64,000 nucleotides of DNA, from positions 1,178,001 to 1,242,000 of the forward strand of contig OZ037874.1 in the NCBI GenBank assembly GCA_964035575.1, given 5' to 3'. This document shows, piece after piece, positions 1-11,794 of this stretch. Every line of letters starts with the position of its first letter. The first letter of the stretch is position 1. A model generated the notes under the pieces. That model was not told the origin of the DNA. It ran no database searches and was given only the letters and a program-made list of their open reading frames with translations. The DNA is from Rhynchopus sp. YZ270_cl-10 (taxonomy: Eukaryota > Euglenozoa > Diplonemea > Diplonemida > Diplonemidae). Made by a program: the position numbers and the translations under genes.

Positions 1-1
1 A

Positions 2-2578
2 GACCCCTTGATGCAGAAGGAGAAGTACGTCGTGTGGCTCTCGACGGACACCGTCAACGTGCGCAGCGTGCGGCTTGCTGTGCTCGGGGACGGAGCTGGG
101 TGCAACCGCTTTGCTCTTGGGTGGGGCGAGATGGGGCTGGGCGACGTGTACCCAACAAAGTTCTTCATTGTGGAGGTGGACTCGGAGGGCACGTTCCTCA
201 CAGAGAAGCTTGAGGTGACGTCGGCCACGTTCTGGGGTGAGGACGACGAGTGGGTGACACTGCCGAACGGGGACGTGTCATGGACTTCGACGTGGAAGAG
301 AAACGAGGATGGAAGCCCGAACAAGATCAACCAGGACCCTGCGACGCTTGGGCCGCGCAAAAGCGGGAAGGTGACGTGCACGTACGGTGGGCAGAACACA
401 GGGTACGGACACTCGAATCTGCGCCACTTCAACACAATTCCCTCCTGGGACCAGGACGGTCCACGTCGCACCTGGGGCACCTCTGGGTTCAAGACTAACG
501 AGATGTTCGTGAGCAGGATCGCGTCTGCCAAGCGCATTGGCGGCCTGACAAAGGCAGGGTGGATCCAAGACAACAGCCCACAGCGCCACCGCCACCCCGA
601 GTGTGCAGAGGTGCCTGTCCAAAGCGACGCCTGCCGTGACGAGTTTGACCTCACCGCCGCACCCAGCACAGCTGCACCACCCGCAACCCCGACACCTGTC
701 GTGTCGCTTCCTCCGATGCCTCCGTTCACGCCTGCTGTGCAGCCGCCATTCACACCCAGGGCAGGGTGCACACAGCTGTCGGGTGCGACAGGCACACTCG
801 ACTACCCTGAGGGCTCTGCGTACTACGCAAACCACCTGACGAAGTGTTGGGACATTCCGTGCCACGGCGGCATCATCACGTTGACGTGGCGTCTGTTCGA
901 GGTGGAGGAGGACGGCAACGACAAGGTGGTGGTCGGAGGCAACAACGCGCAGGGCTTCACACAGTCGACTGCGTACGAAGGTGAGGGAGGCACGTCCAAG
1001 GACAAGCTGCCTACGATGTTCTACAGCGGTGCGAAGATCCTCCTCTCCACCGACGACGACTACCGCTATGAGGGCTTCATCGTCGACTGGGTCTGTGCAG
1101 TGGCGGGGGTAACTCCTGTTCCCATGTCGTCTCCAACGTCAACACCGGCTACCTCGGCACCTGCCACGTCTGCACCACCGACTTCCGCACCTGCGACCTC
1201 CGCACCAGTCACGTCAGCACCAGCTACCTCTGCACCAGCAACATCAGCCCCTGACACGTCTGCACCTGCTACGTCCGCACCCGACACATCAGCACCTGAT
1301 ACATCTGCACTAGCAACTTCTGCACCTGCGACATCAGCACCAGTGACCACCGCACCTGACACGTCTGCACCACTCACTTCCGCACCTGCGACTTCTGTGC
1401 CTCTCACATCAGCACCTGAGACTTCCGCACCCGACACATCAGCACCCGATACATCTGCACCTAAAACCTCTGTACCAGCAACTTCCACACCTGACACGTC
1501 CGCACCTGCGACATCAGCACCACCCACCTCTGCACCGGCAACTTCTGTGCCTGATACTTCTGCACCTGTCACAGCTGCTCCACATACGTCTGCACCAAGA
1601 ACATCTGCACCGGCAACTTCCGCACCTGACACATCAGCGCCTGAAACATCTGCACCAGCAACGTCTGCCCCTGACACTTCTGCACCTGACACATCAGCGC
1701 CTGATACGTCTGCACCACCGACTTCCGCACCTGAGACTTCTGTGCCTGTCACGTCAGCGCCAGCAACCTCTGCACCACCGACTTCTGCACCTGCTACTTC
1801 CGCACCAGTGACATCAGCACCAGCGACCACTGCGCCCAACACATCTGCCCCCGACACCTCCGCACCTGCAACGTCTGCACCTGACACGTCTGCACCAGCA
1901 ACCTCTGCACCTAAAACCTCTGTACCAGCAACTTCCACACCTGACACGTCCGCACCTGCGACATCAGCACCACCCACCTCCGCACCAGCAACTTCTGTGC
2001 CTGATACTTCTGCACCTGTCACAGCTGCTCCACACACGTCTGCACCAGCAACGTCCGCACCAGACACATCAGCGCCTGCTACATCTGCACCAGCAACGTC
2101 TGCCCCTGACACGTCTGCACCACCGACTTCCGCACCTGAGACTTCTGTGCCTGTCACGTCAGCGCCAGCAACCTCTGCACCAGCAACATCAGCGCCTGCT
2201 ACATCTGCACCACCGACTTCTGCACCTGCTACTTCCGCACCAGTGACGTCTGCACCACCGACTGCAGCACCTGACACTTCTGCGCCTGCTACATCAGCAC
2301 CCGCAACGTCTGCTCCTGCTACGTCCGCACCAGACACGTCTGCACCCGCAACGTCTGAGCCCAGCACAGGGATCCCCACCCCCACTGTCTGCAAGGACAA
2401 GAACCTGGCGGACGGGAACCTGTGGGTGGACAGCAGGGGTACTATTGGGAAGAACAAATACAGCTGCCACTGGTACCGCCGTCGCACTCGTTGCGCAAGA
2501 CACGGTGCGACCTGGGAAAAGGAGGACATGACTGCGAACGATGCGTGCTGTGTGTGCGGTGGGGGTGTGTGGATGTAG
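2..2578 (+). CDS. Secreted CUB-like / mucin-like protein, 5' part outside window
   Basis: The reading frame is open from the window edge. The first ATG (position 11) falls inside what looks like a folded domain, so the true start is probably upstream. Order of parts: an unrecognised N-terminal domain to about residue 200; a short Pro/Thr linker; a CUB-like domain at roughly 775-1098 that starts at a Cys, has an internal C-W-x-I-P-C and ends in D-W-V-C; a long Thr/Ser/Ala/Pro stalk; and a Cys-rich end finishing ACCVCGGG plus four residues. That kind of Cys/Gly ending is seen in secreted proteins of several algae and protists. No membrane span follows it, so the protein is probably secreted or wall-bound. 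The CUB-like domain has the same C-W-x-x-x-C and final W-x-C pattern as the array proteins from 17.7 kb on, so they are likely distant relatives. The function of the N-terminal domain is unknown. Confidence 0.75.
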   Translation, partial: DPLMQKEKYVVWLSTDTVNVRSVRLAVLGDGAGCNRFALGWGEMGLGDVYPTKFFIVEVDSEGTFLTEKLEVTSATFWGEDDEWVTLPNGDVSWTSTWKRNEDGSPNKINQDPATLGPRKSGKVTCTYGGQNTGYGHSNLRHFNTIPSWDQDGPRRTWGTSGFKTNEMFVSRIASAKRIGGLTKAGWIQDNSPQRHRHPECAEVPVQSDACRDEFDLTAAPSTAAPPATPTPVVSLPPMPPFTPAVQPPFTPRAGCTQLSGATGTLDYPEGSAYYANHLTKCWDIPCHGGIITLTWRLFEVEEDGNDKVVVGGNNAQGFTQSTAYEGEGGTSKDKLPTMFYSGAKILLSTDDDYRYEGFIVDWVCAVAGVTPVPMSSPTSTPATSAPATSAPPTSAPATSAPVTSAPATSAPATSAPDTSAPATSAPDTSAPDTSALATSAPATSAPVTTAPDTSAPLTSAPATSVPLTSAPETSAPDTSAPDTSAPKTSVPATSTPDTSAPATSAPPTSAPATSVPDTSAPVTAAPHTSAPRTSAPATSAPDTSAPETSAPATSAPDTSAPDTSAPDTSAPPTSAPETSVPVTSAPATSAPPTSAPATSAPVTSAPATTAPNTSAPDTSAPATSAPDTSAPATSAPKTSVPATSTPDTSAPATSAPPTSAPATSVPDTSAPVTAAPHTSAPATSAPDTSAPATSAPATSAPDTSAPPTSAPETSVPVTSAPATSAPATSAPATSAPPTSAPATSAPVTSAPPTAAPDTSAPATSAPATSAPATSAPDTSAPATSEPSTGIPTPTVCKDKNLADGNLWVDSRGTIGKNKYSCHWYRRRTRCARHGATWEKEDMTANDACCVCGGGVWM
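1131..2362 (+). repeat. 15-bp coding repeat, T-S-A-P-x mucin stalk
   Basis: About 80 copies of a degenerate 15-bp unit encode T-S-A-P plus one variable residue (D, A, P, E, V, K, H, N). Third codon positions vary freely, so the repeat is old or conversion-shuffled. A higher-order duplication is visible: the stretch near 1460 recurs near 1910, 450 bp away. Thr/Ser/Pro repeats of this kind are usually heavily O-glycosylated extended stalks. Confidence 0.9.
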
Positions 2579-3973
2579 GGCGACGGACCAGGGCAGATGC
2601 ATGTTGTGCGGACTGCCTCAAAACAATGCGAACGAACGGAAAGAAATTACGAGGCTTTTTAAGTGAAGCCACACACTGGATTCAGACACCGTGTGCTCCT
2701 GCAGCAGAGCCACCTGTGCCTTGATGGGATCACAACAATTGTTTTGTTTTGCTTTATCACTTCCCTACCTGGGTGTCTGTGCAATCTGCACTCGCCCTTT
2801 TTTCTTGTATTTTCGAGAATCTTTCAAATTCACTTTTCATTTCACAGCAGTCATCTTTTGTTTGCGCTAAAACAACTTTAACTTTTGTTTTTATTGTGCA
2901 AAAGAGACTGTTGTGCGAAGTCCACACCTTAATAGACATTTTTCATTCTGTTGAAAGACCCCCTTTTTGGCACGATTCTTGATGACCACGGAAAGTTCCA
3001 TATTTCCAGTGCTTGTGTCAGGGGTGTTCTGCCTGTTCAACGTTCACTCTTTTCCTCTCAAAATTAATTCTAAAAAACACAACAAATGTTGTTTCTTCTC
3101 TTCTTAATCACACCCAATCCGGAGGCATTTTGTGGCACTTCAGTGTTGTCCGTTGTCTTCTGATTTTCAAATTTTGCATTTCTTTCTGATGTGTGCACGA
3201 GTGGCACAGTCGTCTTTCTTTTATGTTTTTCTTCTCTTTTTCACTTTTGGATTTGAAAGCAATGCTTCACGTGGCCATGATGCCAGGGGAGGTGGTGACT
3301 CAGCTCACTTCTCCCCTTGCAGTGCTCCCTTGGTGCTTTGTTTTGTATTTCTGCCGTTTTTTCTTTTCTTTTTCTTTTGCTTTTTGTTTTGAGGTGACCT
3401 CAGCAGCACAGAGAGACTGAGACTCATCTTCAACCTATTTTCTTTGTTTCCCTCCACTTTTCCTCTCCGTGCGTACAACAGCAGTCTCAGTATTTCTATT
3501 CATTCACGTTCCCTGTTTTGTTCTTGCGTATCCTCGCAGCATATAGGGGCACGTTCTCTGAACGCTTGCTGTTTGTTCCCCTCCCCCGTTTATGTTTTTG
3601 CTTTTGTTTCTCGTGCAGCTCATGCAAGGCCTCAGAGGGCTGCACGATGAAACAATTCCACATTTATTTATGCACTTTTCTTTCAGTAATATTGTGTTCA
3701 ACATTGTGCTACCGTTTGCACCACATTTTTTGACTCATTGTGAGTCAATTGTTGACAGACCTGTAGCATGTTTGTTGTGTAACGTTGCATTCTTTTGTTT
3801 TTTGGCAGACTCGTCTTTCCCCTTTGCAGACCTGCCTTTGCCACCTACGCAAGACTACTAACAAGAAAAGACACCTTTCTCTTATCGTTGACACGTCTTC
3901 CCCTTCTTCCCCTCCCTCGCAAGCTGCGCTCTTCCTCTGCTACCGTCTATCACCACCTTTAGCTTGTGCACGA
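2579..3973. other. Intergenic spacer, no gene seen
   Basis: T-rich spacer between the mucin-like gene and the cyclophilin. Open frames here are short, built of Phe/Leu/Ser-rich poly-pyrimidine translation and show no family resemblance. It presumably holds the 3' end of the first gene and the promoter of the next. Confidence 0.6.
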
Positions 3974-4081
3974 TTGGTTCGTCGATGTTCGTCCTGGGTC
4001 TGGAAGGGGAAATGATTCGTCGTTTGGAAGGGGACCTAAAAAGTGACACTTTTCGTTCGTCGACGAACATCGACGAACCAA
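3974..4081. repeat. 20-bp perfect inverted repeat upstream of cyclophilin
   Basis: TTGGTTCGTCGATGTTCGTC at 3974-3993 is exactly complementary to 4062-4081, with a 68-bp loop. It ends 125 bp before the cyclophilin ATG. It could be an RNA hairpin in the leader, a paired protein-binding site or the remains of a small inverted-repeat element; sequence alone cannot tell. Confidence 0.8.
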
Positions 4082-4206
4082 AGCGTCGAACTTTTTGTTC
4101 ATCTGCACAGCTTAGGGCGTAGATGCGGAGCAGAATTTCCTTTGCTCAACATTTTCTCCCCCTGAATCTCCTTTTCAGATAAAAAAAAAAAACACAAAAA
4201 CACACA

Positions 4207-5067
4207 ATGAGCAAGGCAGACTACAAGGGTGTGATGCGCAACTCGGCAAACCCGGTTGTGTTCTTCGACGTGGAGCAGAGCAGGAAGAAGCTCGGCCGCA
4301 TCGTCATGGAGCTGTACAACGACGTCACCCCGCGCACTGCCGAGAACTTCCGCCAGCTCTGCCTCGGATACAAGAAGAAGACCGGCAACGGCAAGCCCCT
4401 CCACTACAAGGGATGCGGCTTCCACAGAGTCATCCCGCAGTTCATGATCCAGGGCGGAGACTTCACCGCACACAACGGTACCGGTGGAGAGAGCATCTAC
4501 GGCCGCAACTTCGCCGACGAGAACTTCAAGCTGAAGCACACCGAGCCCGGACAGCTCTCCATGGCCAACTCTGGACGCAACACCAACGGATCCCAATTCT
4601 TCATCACTACCTCCCGCCCTTCCCACCTTAACGGCAAGCACTGTGTCTTCGGGAAGGTCATTAAGGGTTACGAATTTGTCCAGAAAATTGAGCGCGCACC
4701 ATCTGACAGAAACGACAAGCCGAGACAGCTGATTGTCATTGCCGACTGTGGCGAGATTCTGGAGGCAAAGAAGGCGGTGAAGAAGGAGGAGAAGAAGGTT
4801 GAGGAGGCACCGAAGGCGGCTGGTAAGCGCAACAAGAAGCGTGCTTTCGAGGAGACCACAGCGGAGGAGGAGGCACCGGTGCAAGAGTCGGGCAAGAAGT
4901 TCCGTAAGGTCGGTGACGCAGGAGAAAAGAAGGCCGTCGAGAAGAAACTCCCCACCCTCCTCGAGCAGGTCATCTCCGTCCAGCCCCCGAAGGCCCTCCT
5001 CAGCCAGCTCCAGGAGCGCAACAATGCCCTCAACCGCAGAACCCTGAAGCTCAAGAGCAGGAACTGA
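4207..5067 (+). CDS. Cyclophilin-type peptidyl-prolyl cis-trans isomerase with charged C-terminal tail
   Basis: 286 residues. The cyclophilin domain spans about residues 15-185 and catalyses cis-trans isomerisation of Xaa-Pro bonds. Matching human CypA, the catalytic Arg is R74 (in [15 protein letters not shown]), with F79, M80, Q82, A120, Q130, F132, L141 and H145 present. The position of CypA Trp121 is His140, as in Cyp40-type proteins, which usually lowers cyclosporin A affinity. The loop between residues 54 and 70 ([15 protein letters not shown]) is the longer divergent-loop form also typical of Cyp40-like enzymes. Residues 186-286 are Lys/Glu-rich and low complexity, without TPR repeats, and could favour nuclear location or RNA contact (inference). 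The ATG at 4207 is the first in frame, follows an A-rich leader and puts the domain at the expected distance. No intron is needed. Confidence 0.95.
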   Translation: MSKADYKGVMRNSANPVVFFDVEQSRKKLGRIVMELYNDVTPRTAENFRQLCLGYKKKTGNGKPLHYKGCGFHRVIPQFMIQGGDFTAHNGTGGESIYGRNFADENFKLKHTEPGQLSMANSGRNTNGSQFFITTSRPSHLNGKHCVFGKVIKGYEFVQKIERAPSDRNDKPRQLIVIADCGEILEAKKAVKKEEKKVEEAPKAAGKRNKKRAFEETTAEEEAPVQESGKKFRKVGDAGEKKAVEKKLPTLLEQVISVQPPKALLSQLQERNNALNRRTLKLKSRN

Positions 5068-5929
5068 AAATGTTAATTTCTTTTGGAGATATAAGGAAGG
5101 TAATGTAGGTGTACACAAAAAAATAATATAATCGCAAAAAAAAAAGTATCTGAAAAATGAAATCAGGGGGGGTCATTGTGTTTTTTTAAAAGGGTGACTA
5201 ATCTTAGGTTCATCTTATCAATTTTTTTTTCTTTTTTTGTTACGTGGAATTTTTCACGTTTTTTTTTTTTCAAAGTTTCAAAGTTCGTTGTTTTTATTTT
5301 TTTCTCTTTTTTCCGATTTCGATTCCGCTAATACAAAAAAAAATCATCAGCAGATGAACATTTTTTTTATTGTGTGTGTCACACACAAATCTTTCAGGGT
5401 TTCTTTTGCAAAGACCTTCTTCCCCTTCCCCACTGTATCCCCTCCCCTATCACCTAAGGGAGAGTGAGGCGGAGAAGAAGCGTTGTCTTTAGTGAGAAAA
5501 GTGGGGTTTTTTTTAAAAGATGACTAAGCACGAGAGGCTTAGGTTCATCTTATAAACTTTTCTTTTTTTTATGGGCGGCTGCGTCGGTTGTACAGAGAAA
5601 GAGCGGTGAAGTACTTTTTTTTTTCGAATCTTCTCTTTTTGGTTGTTGTCGCAGCTTTTTCCCACAAAACCCTTTTCACCCCCCTCAATCAAAAGGTTTC
5701 TCCCCCCCTGCCTTCATCAGTAGAAACGAAAAAAATGTAAAAAAAAAAGCCCTCATTTTTCAATTCTGGCCCTCTTTTGCAAAAAAAGCCGTACAGCAGC
5801 GTTCTGCTGACGCAGTGCAGGAAAGCAGTATTGCGTTATGGTGATTAGAACACTCATGGGTGTGTACACACTGCTGCGGGATCTGGTGACACAGTGCAGC
5901 CAGGCAGTTATGGTAGAAATATAGGCAGT
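5068..5929. other. Spacer with a hairpin at 5517-5551
   Basis: No gene seen. A 13-bp stem with a 2-nt bulge (AAGATGACTAAGC pairing with GCTTAG-GT-TCATCTT) lies at 5517-5551. Its right half (CTTAGGTTCATCTTAT) also occurs at about 5203-5218 just after the cyclophilin. The rest is poly-T/poly-A rich and could include the cyclophilin 3' end. Confidence 0.45.
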
Positions 5930-6070
5930 TACAGTAAGACAACTAACACCGGTGGGGTAAAAATATAGGTGGGGTAAAAACACCGGAGGGGTAAAAAACT
6001 AAGGTGGATTTTGGAATTTCAAAATTCTAAGGAGGGTTTTTACCCCACCTATGTTTGTTGTCTTACTGTA
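5930..6070. mobile_element. TA-flanked miniature element, copy 1
   Basis: 141 bp including flanking TA dinucleotides. The ends are inverted repeats beginning TACAGTAAGACAAC, and the inside is built of 'GGTGGGGTAAAAA' and 'CTAAGGNGG' motifs in both orientations. A longer relative lies at 49846-50190. The TA at each end and the CAGT start fit Tc1/mariner-derived MITEs. It ends about 130 bp before the ATG of the ABC-class ATPase, so it may form part of that gene's leader or promoter. Confidence 0.8.
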
Positions 6071-6198
6071 GTATGAGATCCCAGCGCCTTGTTGTTTACC
6101 ATCATAGATCAGGACTACGTGTCGTTCCCACTTATTCAGCAAAACAAATCTGCATTTCCCAAAATACCCATTCAAATCTCCAGGAAGCATAACAAATC

Positions 6199-8453
6199 AT
6201 GGGCGGCAAAGGAGCTTTTTACAAAGCGAAGTACGGAGGTGGCGGCAAAGGGGGTGGTAAGGGCAGCAAAGGCGGGAAGGGAGGTGACACTACCGAGGAC
6301 GACCACGCCGGCGCACCCTCCCAACACAACACACCTTGGAACGCATCGCGCAATGCGAACAGCACCGAGCAGGACCTGGTCCGCAAGCTCCACCAGATCG
6401 ACGGCAGGTCGTACCCCGCGTACCGTGACATCGAGCACCATGCCTACAAATTCTCTTCTGGGTACACCCTCATTCTTGACCGTGCACAGACCGACCCATT
6501 TGCCCCTCCCTCTAAAATGCGGGTACTTCTTACCCCAGAGCTGGCTGGGTATGCGTTTTGCGACCTAAAAAAACGGATTCGGAGAACCGCCTTGGCGGAT
6601 TACTTGGTGCGAAGGTTCTGGCAGAAGGTACACCAGGTAGGGTTGGATGAGGTGAAGCAGAGCGCCAACTACCATGCCGCGAAAGGGGGTGAGTTGCAGA
6701 TTGAAAAACCAAGCCAGCATGTCCTCGAGAGAACGTCTGCGGTGGTGTTGGAGGGGGGTGCGGTGGAGGTGCGCTTTCAGTTGTCCCTTCCTGCGCATGG
6801 TAGAACCGTGTTAGGACAACAGTGTGCAACGTTGATGACATCGACATTAGGTTCGGTCATCATGGAAACTCTCCCCTCTGCAGCCCAAGAGCGTGCGGTG
6901 CTCCTCCGCCATTTAGACTCTGTTGAAGATCAGGAACATCTCAGATCTTCTCTTGGTCCATTAGGTTTAACTGCGTTTGTTGCAAATGGAAGCATCCTCC
7001 CTAGGCGCGGAGGAGATGATGACCGTGTAATGGAGGGAAAGCGTGGAAGCACCACCCGTCCAGTTCCCTTTCGGTCTCCTCCATCGATGGAAGTGTCGGT
7101 GACTCTTCCGCATGCAGGGGAAATAAAGGGGATGGGGATTCGGCCGGGAATTACGTTGATTGTTGGAGGAGGGTTTCATGGAAAGAGCACGTTGTTGAGG
7201 GCGTTCGAGGTGGGGGTGTACAACCATGTGCCCGGGGATGGGAGGGAGTTTGTGAGTGCGTTGTCGAGCGCAGCGAAGGTGCGGGCGGAGGATAAGAGGG
7301 CGGTGTGTGGGGTGGATATTTCGTGCTTTTTGAATAACCTGCCGATGGGGAAACGGACGGATGTGTTTTCGACGCAGGATGCGTCTGGGTCGACTTCGCA
7401 GGCAAGCAACATTATGGAAGCGTTGGAGGTCGGCAGCGAGCTCATCCTGATAGATGAGGACACCTGCGCAACCAACTTCATGATCCGCGACTACCGCATG
7501 CAGCTCCTCGTGAGCAAAGACAAGGAGCCCATCACCCCCTTCATCCTCAAGGTCCGGCAGATGTTCGAAGAGCTGGGCACCAGTGCCATCTGCGTGGTGG
7601 GCGGGGCAGGAGCGTACCTGGAGGTCGCGGATACCGTCATCATGATGGACTCCTACGAGCCAAAGGATGTGACAGCAGAGGCGAAGAGCATCGTTGAGAA
7701 GGTATGGGTGTTGGGGGCCTGCAAGGGGTTCCTCTGAGCTGGACTAAAATCTGGAGGTCTCAGATAGAGGGTGTCGTTACATCCTCTAGTTGAGTCTCCC
7801 GTTTGACTCTAGCTCAGAGGGACCCCACCGTGATATAGTATTAAAGCTGAGGCTTTTGTATTTGAATTTTCAATTTTCAATTTTTTTTTCAACAAAATTG
7901 TGGAAACGCACGCAGCTGATGCTATCTCGAATGTGATCAAGGTCCCCTCCACGAAGCATGAGAGGCTTAGAATCAACTTTCTTTTTTGAAAACTTCTCTT
8001 TTTTTGCAGATCCCGAACAATATGTCCGCCACCGAGAGACGTCAGGAGTCTGGCGAACGCTTCGGCCGCATTGCACACCGCATTCCTTCCGGCCGGAGTG
8101 TCACTGAATGCCTTGGGGACAGATCCAAGGTCATGGGGAAGGGCGTCGAGACCTTGGTGTTCGGCTCCGAGACAGTCGACCTCAGCTTTGTCGAGCAGTT
8201 GGTGGAGCGCGGACAGGTTGCGGCCATTGGGGACTACATGCAGATGCTGGCAGCACGCATGGACGGACGGACCACTCTGAAGCAGCTCCTGGACACTGTG
8301 GAGGCTGAGATGGACGCAGACAACGGCTGTGCCATGGACAGAATCAAACCCTCCTGGGTGGCACCGCTGGGGACATACGCACGTCCCCGCAGGCTAGAGG
8401 TAGCAGCAGCTTTGAACCGCCTCCGTACCCTCGACTGCACACAGCAGTCTTGA
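6199..8453 (+). CDS. ABC-class ATPase (PF09818 / COG3044, MRB1590-like), two exons
   Basis: Join 6199-7701 and 8010-8453, giving 648 residues. Residues 1-30 form a Gly/Lys-rich tail, possibly RNA-binding. The body matches the 'predicted ATPase of the ABC class' family: Walker A at GGGFHGKST, the family block ASGSTSQASNIMEALE (signature-like), Walker B with LILIDEDTCATNFMIRD, and a later GGAGAYLEVADTVIMMD block. The frame across 7702 runs on to a stop at 7737, but the family C-terminus (FGSETVDLSFVEQLVERGQ to ARPRRLEVAAALNRL) is found only in the frame at 8010-8453. A phase-0 GT-AG intron (AAG|GTATGG to TTTTTGCAG|ATC) joins them exactly. Trypanosoma MRB1590, which binds RNA in mitochondria, is a family member of known structure; the cellular role here is inferred only. 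No transit peptide is obvious. Confidence 0.92.
7702..8009 (+). other. Intron of the ABC-class ATPase gene, with internal hairpin
   Basis: 308-bp phase-0 GT-AG intron with a strong pyrimidine tract before the acceptor. A long imperfect hairpin sits inside: about 20 bp near 7724-7743 (GGGGTTCCTCTGAGCTGGAC) pairs with the segment ending near 7823 (TAGCTCAGAGGGACCCC), with a second small stem nested in the loop. Confidence 0.85.
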
Positions 8454-9105
8454 GAAAAATATCAGAGGAAAGGTTTGGGGGGGTGGTGCTTCTCATTTGA
8501 AGGGAGGGGGGTTTTTTAGGGGGGGGTTATTAGCTTTACTTTAAACGACCCGAGCTGCGTTTTCAACTACTCATTAAAAAGGGGAATGTCATTATCTCTG
8601 AAGCTTTCTGGATTTCTCAAATTATCGTTCAAAGCGGTTCAGATTCTTCGAATTTCATCTGAATTTAGTCCGGAGACGAGATCAAAACGCTGATTTTTTT
8701 CCCATCGCGAGTGATTCGGGAAGCTCAAACAAAAAGGTTAAAGAGTGGCGTTACGAAAACAAAAAGTGAATTTTTTTTTTTCTCCCCAAGAAATCGCTCC
8801 AGGCGATTTCTCAGGGCGTGAGGGATTGATTGCGATGCGAAAAAAAATCGTCAAAAAAAAAAAAAATTGTCTCAAGCGAATGCCCTGTGTGCTGGAGGAA
8901 AAAAAAGAGGTGGGAATTGAATGGGTGTCACAAAAAGCCCCCTGGAATATTTCGTGTACAGCATCTGAGGTTTGTGTTGTGTGTCAGTAAAACGTTGTCA
9001 AGAGAAAGAGGGAACAATTAAAATTAACCAAAAAAATCGCTAATCTTGCGATCCTAACGTAAAACTAAAAAAAAGCTACCCATTTTTTGCCCCCTATTTT
9101 TGTGC
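8454..9105. other. Spacer, no gene seen
   Basis: Follows the stop of the ATPase gene. Contains G runs, poly-A runs and short repeats such as GAAATCGCTCCAGGCGATTTC (inverted repeat near 8790-8812). No coding stretch is convincing. Confidence 0.5.
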
Positions 9106-10398
9106 ATATGGGTCAGTCCATAAAACCCCCCCCCCCCTGAAAGGTAACCTCAGCAACTATTTGGATATTATCAAATATGTAGTAGGACGTTCTGTTCGAT
9201 TTTTGTTTTAATGAATCCAGAGTAAAGTTTCTGAATTCATTAAAACAAAAATCGAGCAAAAAGACCGAGTACATATTTGATGGATCACCCCTGAGAGGTA
9301 AATAAGTTACCGGTAACCTGAATTACCGGTAATTCCTTAAGGATTCCTTAAGAAACACGGAAAAAAGCAAAAAAACATCAAAAGAGGGGGTACTTTAATT
9401 TATCATTTGGAAACCCTTCCCACTTTACGCGTTGTTCATTTTTGTCTTTTTTATTCTCAAAAAAATCGGTTCATCCAATCGTGCCGGTTGCCGAGAGGCA
9501 GACCAGGGTCCTCCTCTTCTGCAATCTCAGGTGCCTTTTCGTTTTCATAATTGTGTGGGCTGATGTCGGGAGGCACTTCCAGTCCAAAGAACTTTTGCAT
9601 TTTCTCCTTTCAAGTTTTGTACAAAACCCGTTACTGTTAACTATTTTTGTGAAAAACACGGGAAAGACGGGCGGGACTTCCATTTTGGAGTCGTGTCCAG
9701 ACATTTGGAGGATATCGTCGTTACGAAGCTTGTTACAGTAGATGATGTTGCCTTACACCTGTCCAACATTGCTCATACAACTGGCATTGCGTTGAAGTTG
9801 AAGGACTCAACACAATACACTATAACCCGTGTAGAGTGCAACTTCTTCACTGCTCTTTTTTGTTGGCAAAGGAATACAGAAAAAACTGTGCTTGCTTCCA
9901 TGCTCTCCCATCCGCAAGAATTTGTGGAGGTGGCTTACACGATTTCTTCTGAAAAGACCACAACGAAAAAGGCACCTGAGATTGCAGAAGAGGAGGACCC
10001 TGGTCTGCCTCTCGGCAACCGGCACGATTGGATGAACCGATTTTTTTGAGAATAAAAAAGACAAAAATGAACAACGCGTAAAGTGGGAAGGGTTTCCAAA
10101 TGATAAATTAAAGTACCCCCTCTTTTGATGTTTTTTTGCTTTTTTCCGTGTTTCTTAAGGAATCCTTAAGGAATTACCGGTAATTCAGGTTACCGGTAAC
10201 TTATTTACCTCTCAGGGGTGATCCATCAAATATGTACTCGGTCTTTTTGCTCGATTTTTGTTTTAATGAATTCAGAAACTTTACTCTGGATTCATTAAAA
10301 CAAAAATCGAACAGAACGTCCTACTACATATTTGATAATATCCAAATAGTTGCTGAGGTTACCTTTCAGGGGGGGGGGGTTTATGGACTGAGCCATAT
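9106..10398. mobile_element. Fold-back transposon with about 450-bp terminal inverted repeats
   Basis: The sequence from 9106 to about 9560 is the near-exact reverse complement of about 9958-10398. The ends read ATATGGGTCAGTCCATAAA plus a poly-C run on the left and the complement (one mismatch) on the right. A TA dinucleotide at 9107 and 10396 fits a TA target. The roughly 400-bp middle is unique. One frame (9693-10049, 118 codons) runs out of the middle into the right arm, but I see no transposase motif in it. It is best read as a non-autonomous deletion derivative of a DNA transposon or a captured fragment. Confidence 0.85.
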
Positions 10399-10750
10399 TT
10401 ACTGTTACTAATCAAGTCGAGAATGAAGAGAAAAAGAAAGTCCACACCCACGAGGCGAGCGTTTTTGGCAGGCGCTTTGCAAGGATAGCGAAAAGACTTG
10501 AATCTGAATCAGAAGTGGTGTGGAAGCGAACGGCAACCAACCTTTATTTTGCCCCCTAGTCTTTTGAGACAAGCAATGAGTAATGAGTCTCTCGAGTATT
10601 TTTGATTTCTACGTGCTCCCCCAACCCTTGCAGGCTGGAAACCCCTTCGTCCCCATTTTTGATTTGCATCAAGACAATGGAGCCTCTCATGTAACGTAGG
10701 TGTGAGTGTGCACTGTGCGCTCCCGTCTTCTCTCCTGTTCTGCTAGGGAG
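10399..10750. other. Spacer and probable leader of the B-box gene
   Basis: Contains two good splice-acceptor-like sites: CCCCAACCCTTGCAG ending near 10632 and CTCTCCTGTTCTGCTAG ending near 10746, just before the ATG at 10751. The gene may have a spliced leader exon upstream. A 45-codon open, charged stretch at about 10400-10558 ends at TAG; it could be an exon remnant but I recognise nothing. Confidence 0.4.

Positions 10751-11794
<1,044 letters not shown>

Noticed and set aside
1066-2529. Long antisense frame rich in G-A-D-V / G-A-E-V repeats
   Set aside because: Reverse translation of the T-S-A-P repeat; no domain and no start context.
7702-7737. Read-through end VWVLGACKGFL of the ATPase
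   Set aside because: Lies after a clean donor; the family C-terminus is encoded by the next exon in phase.
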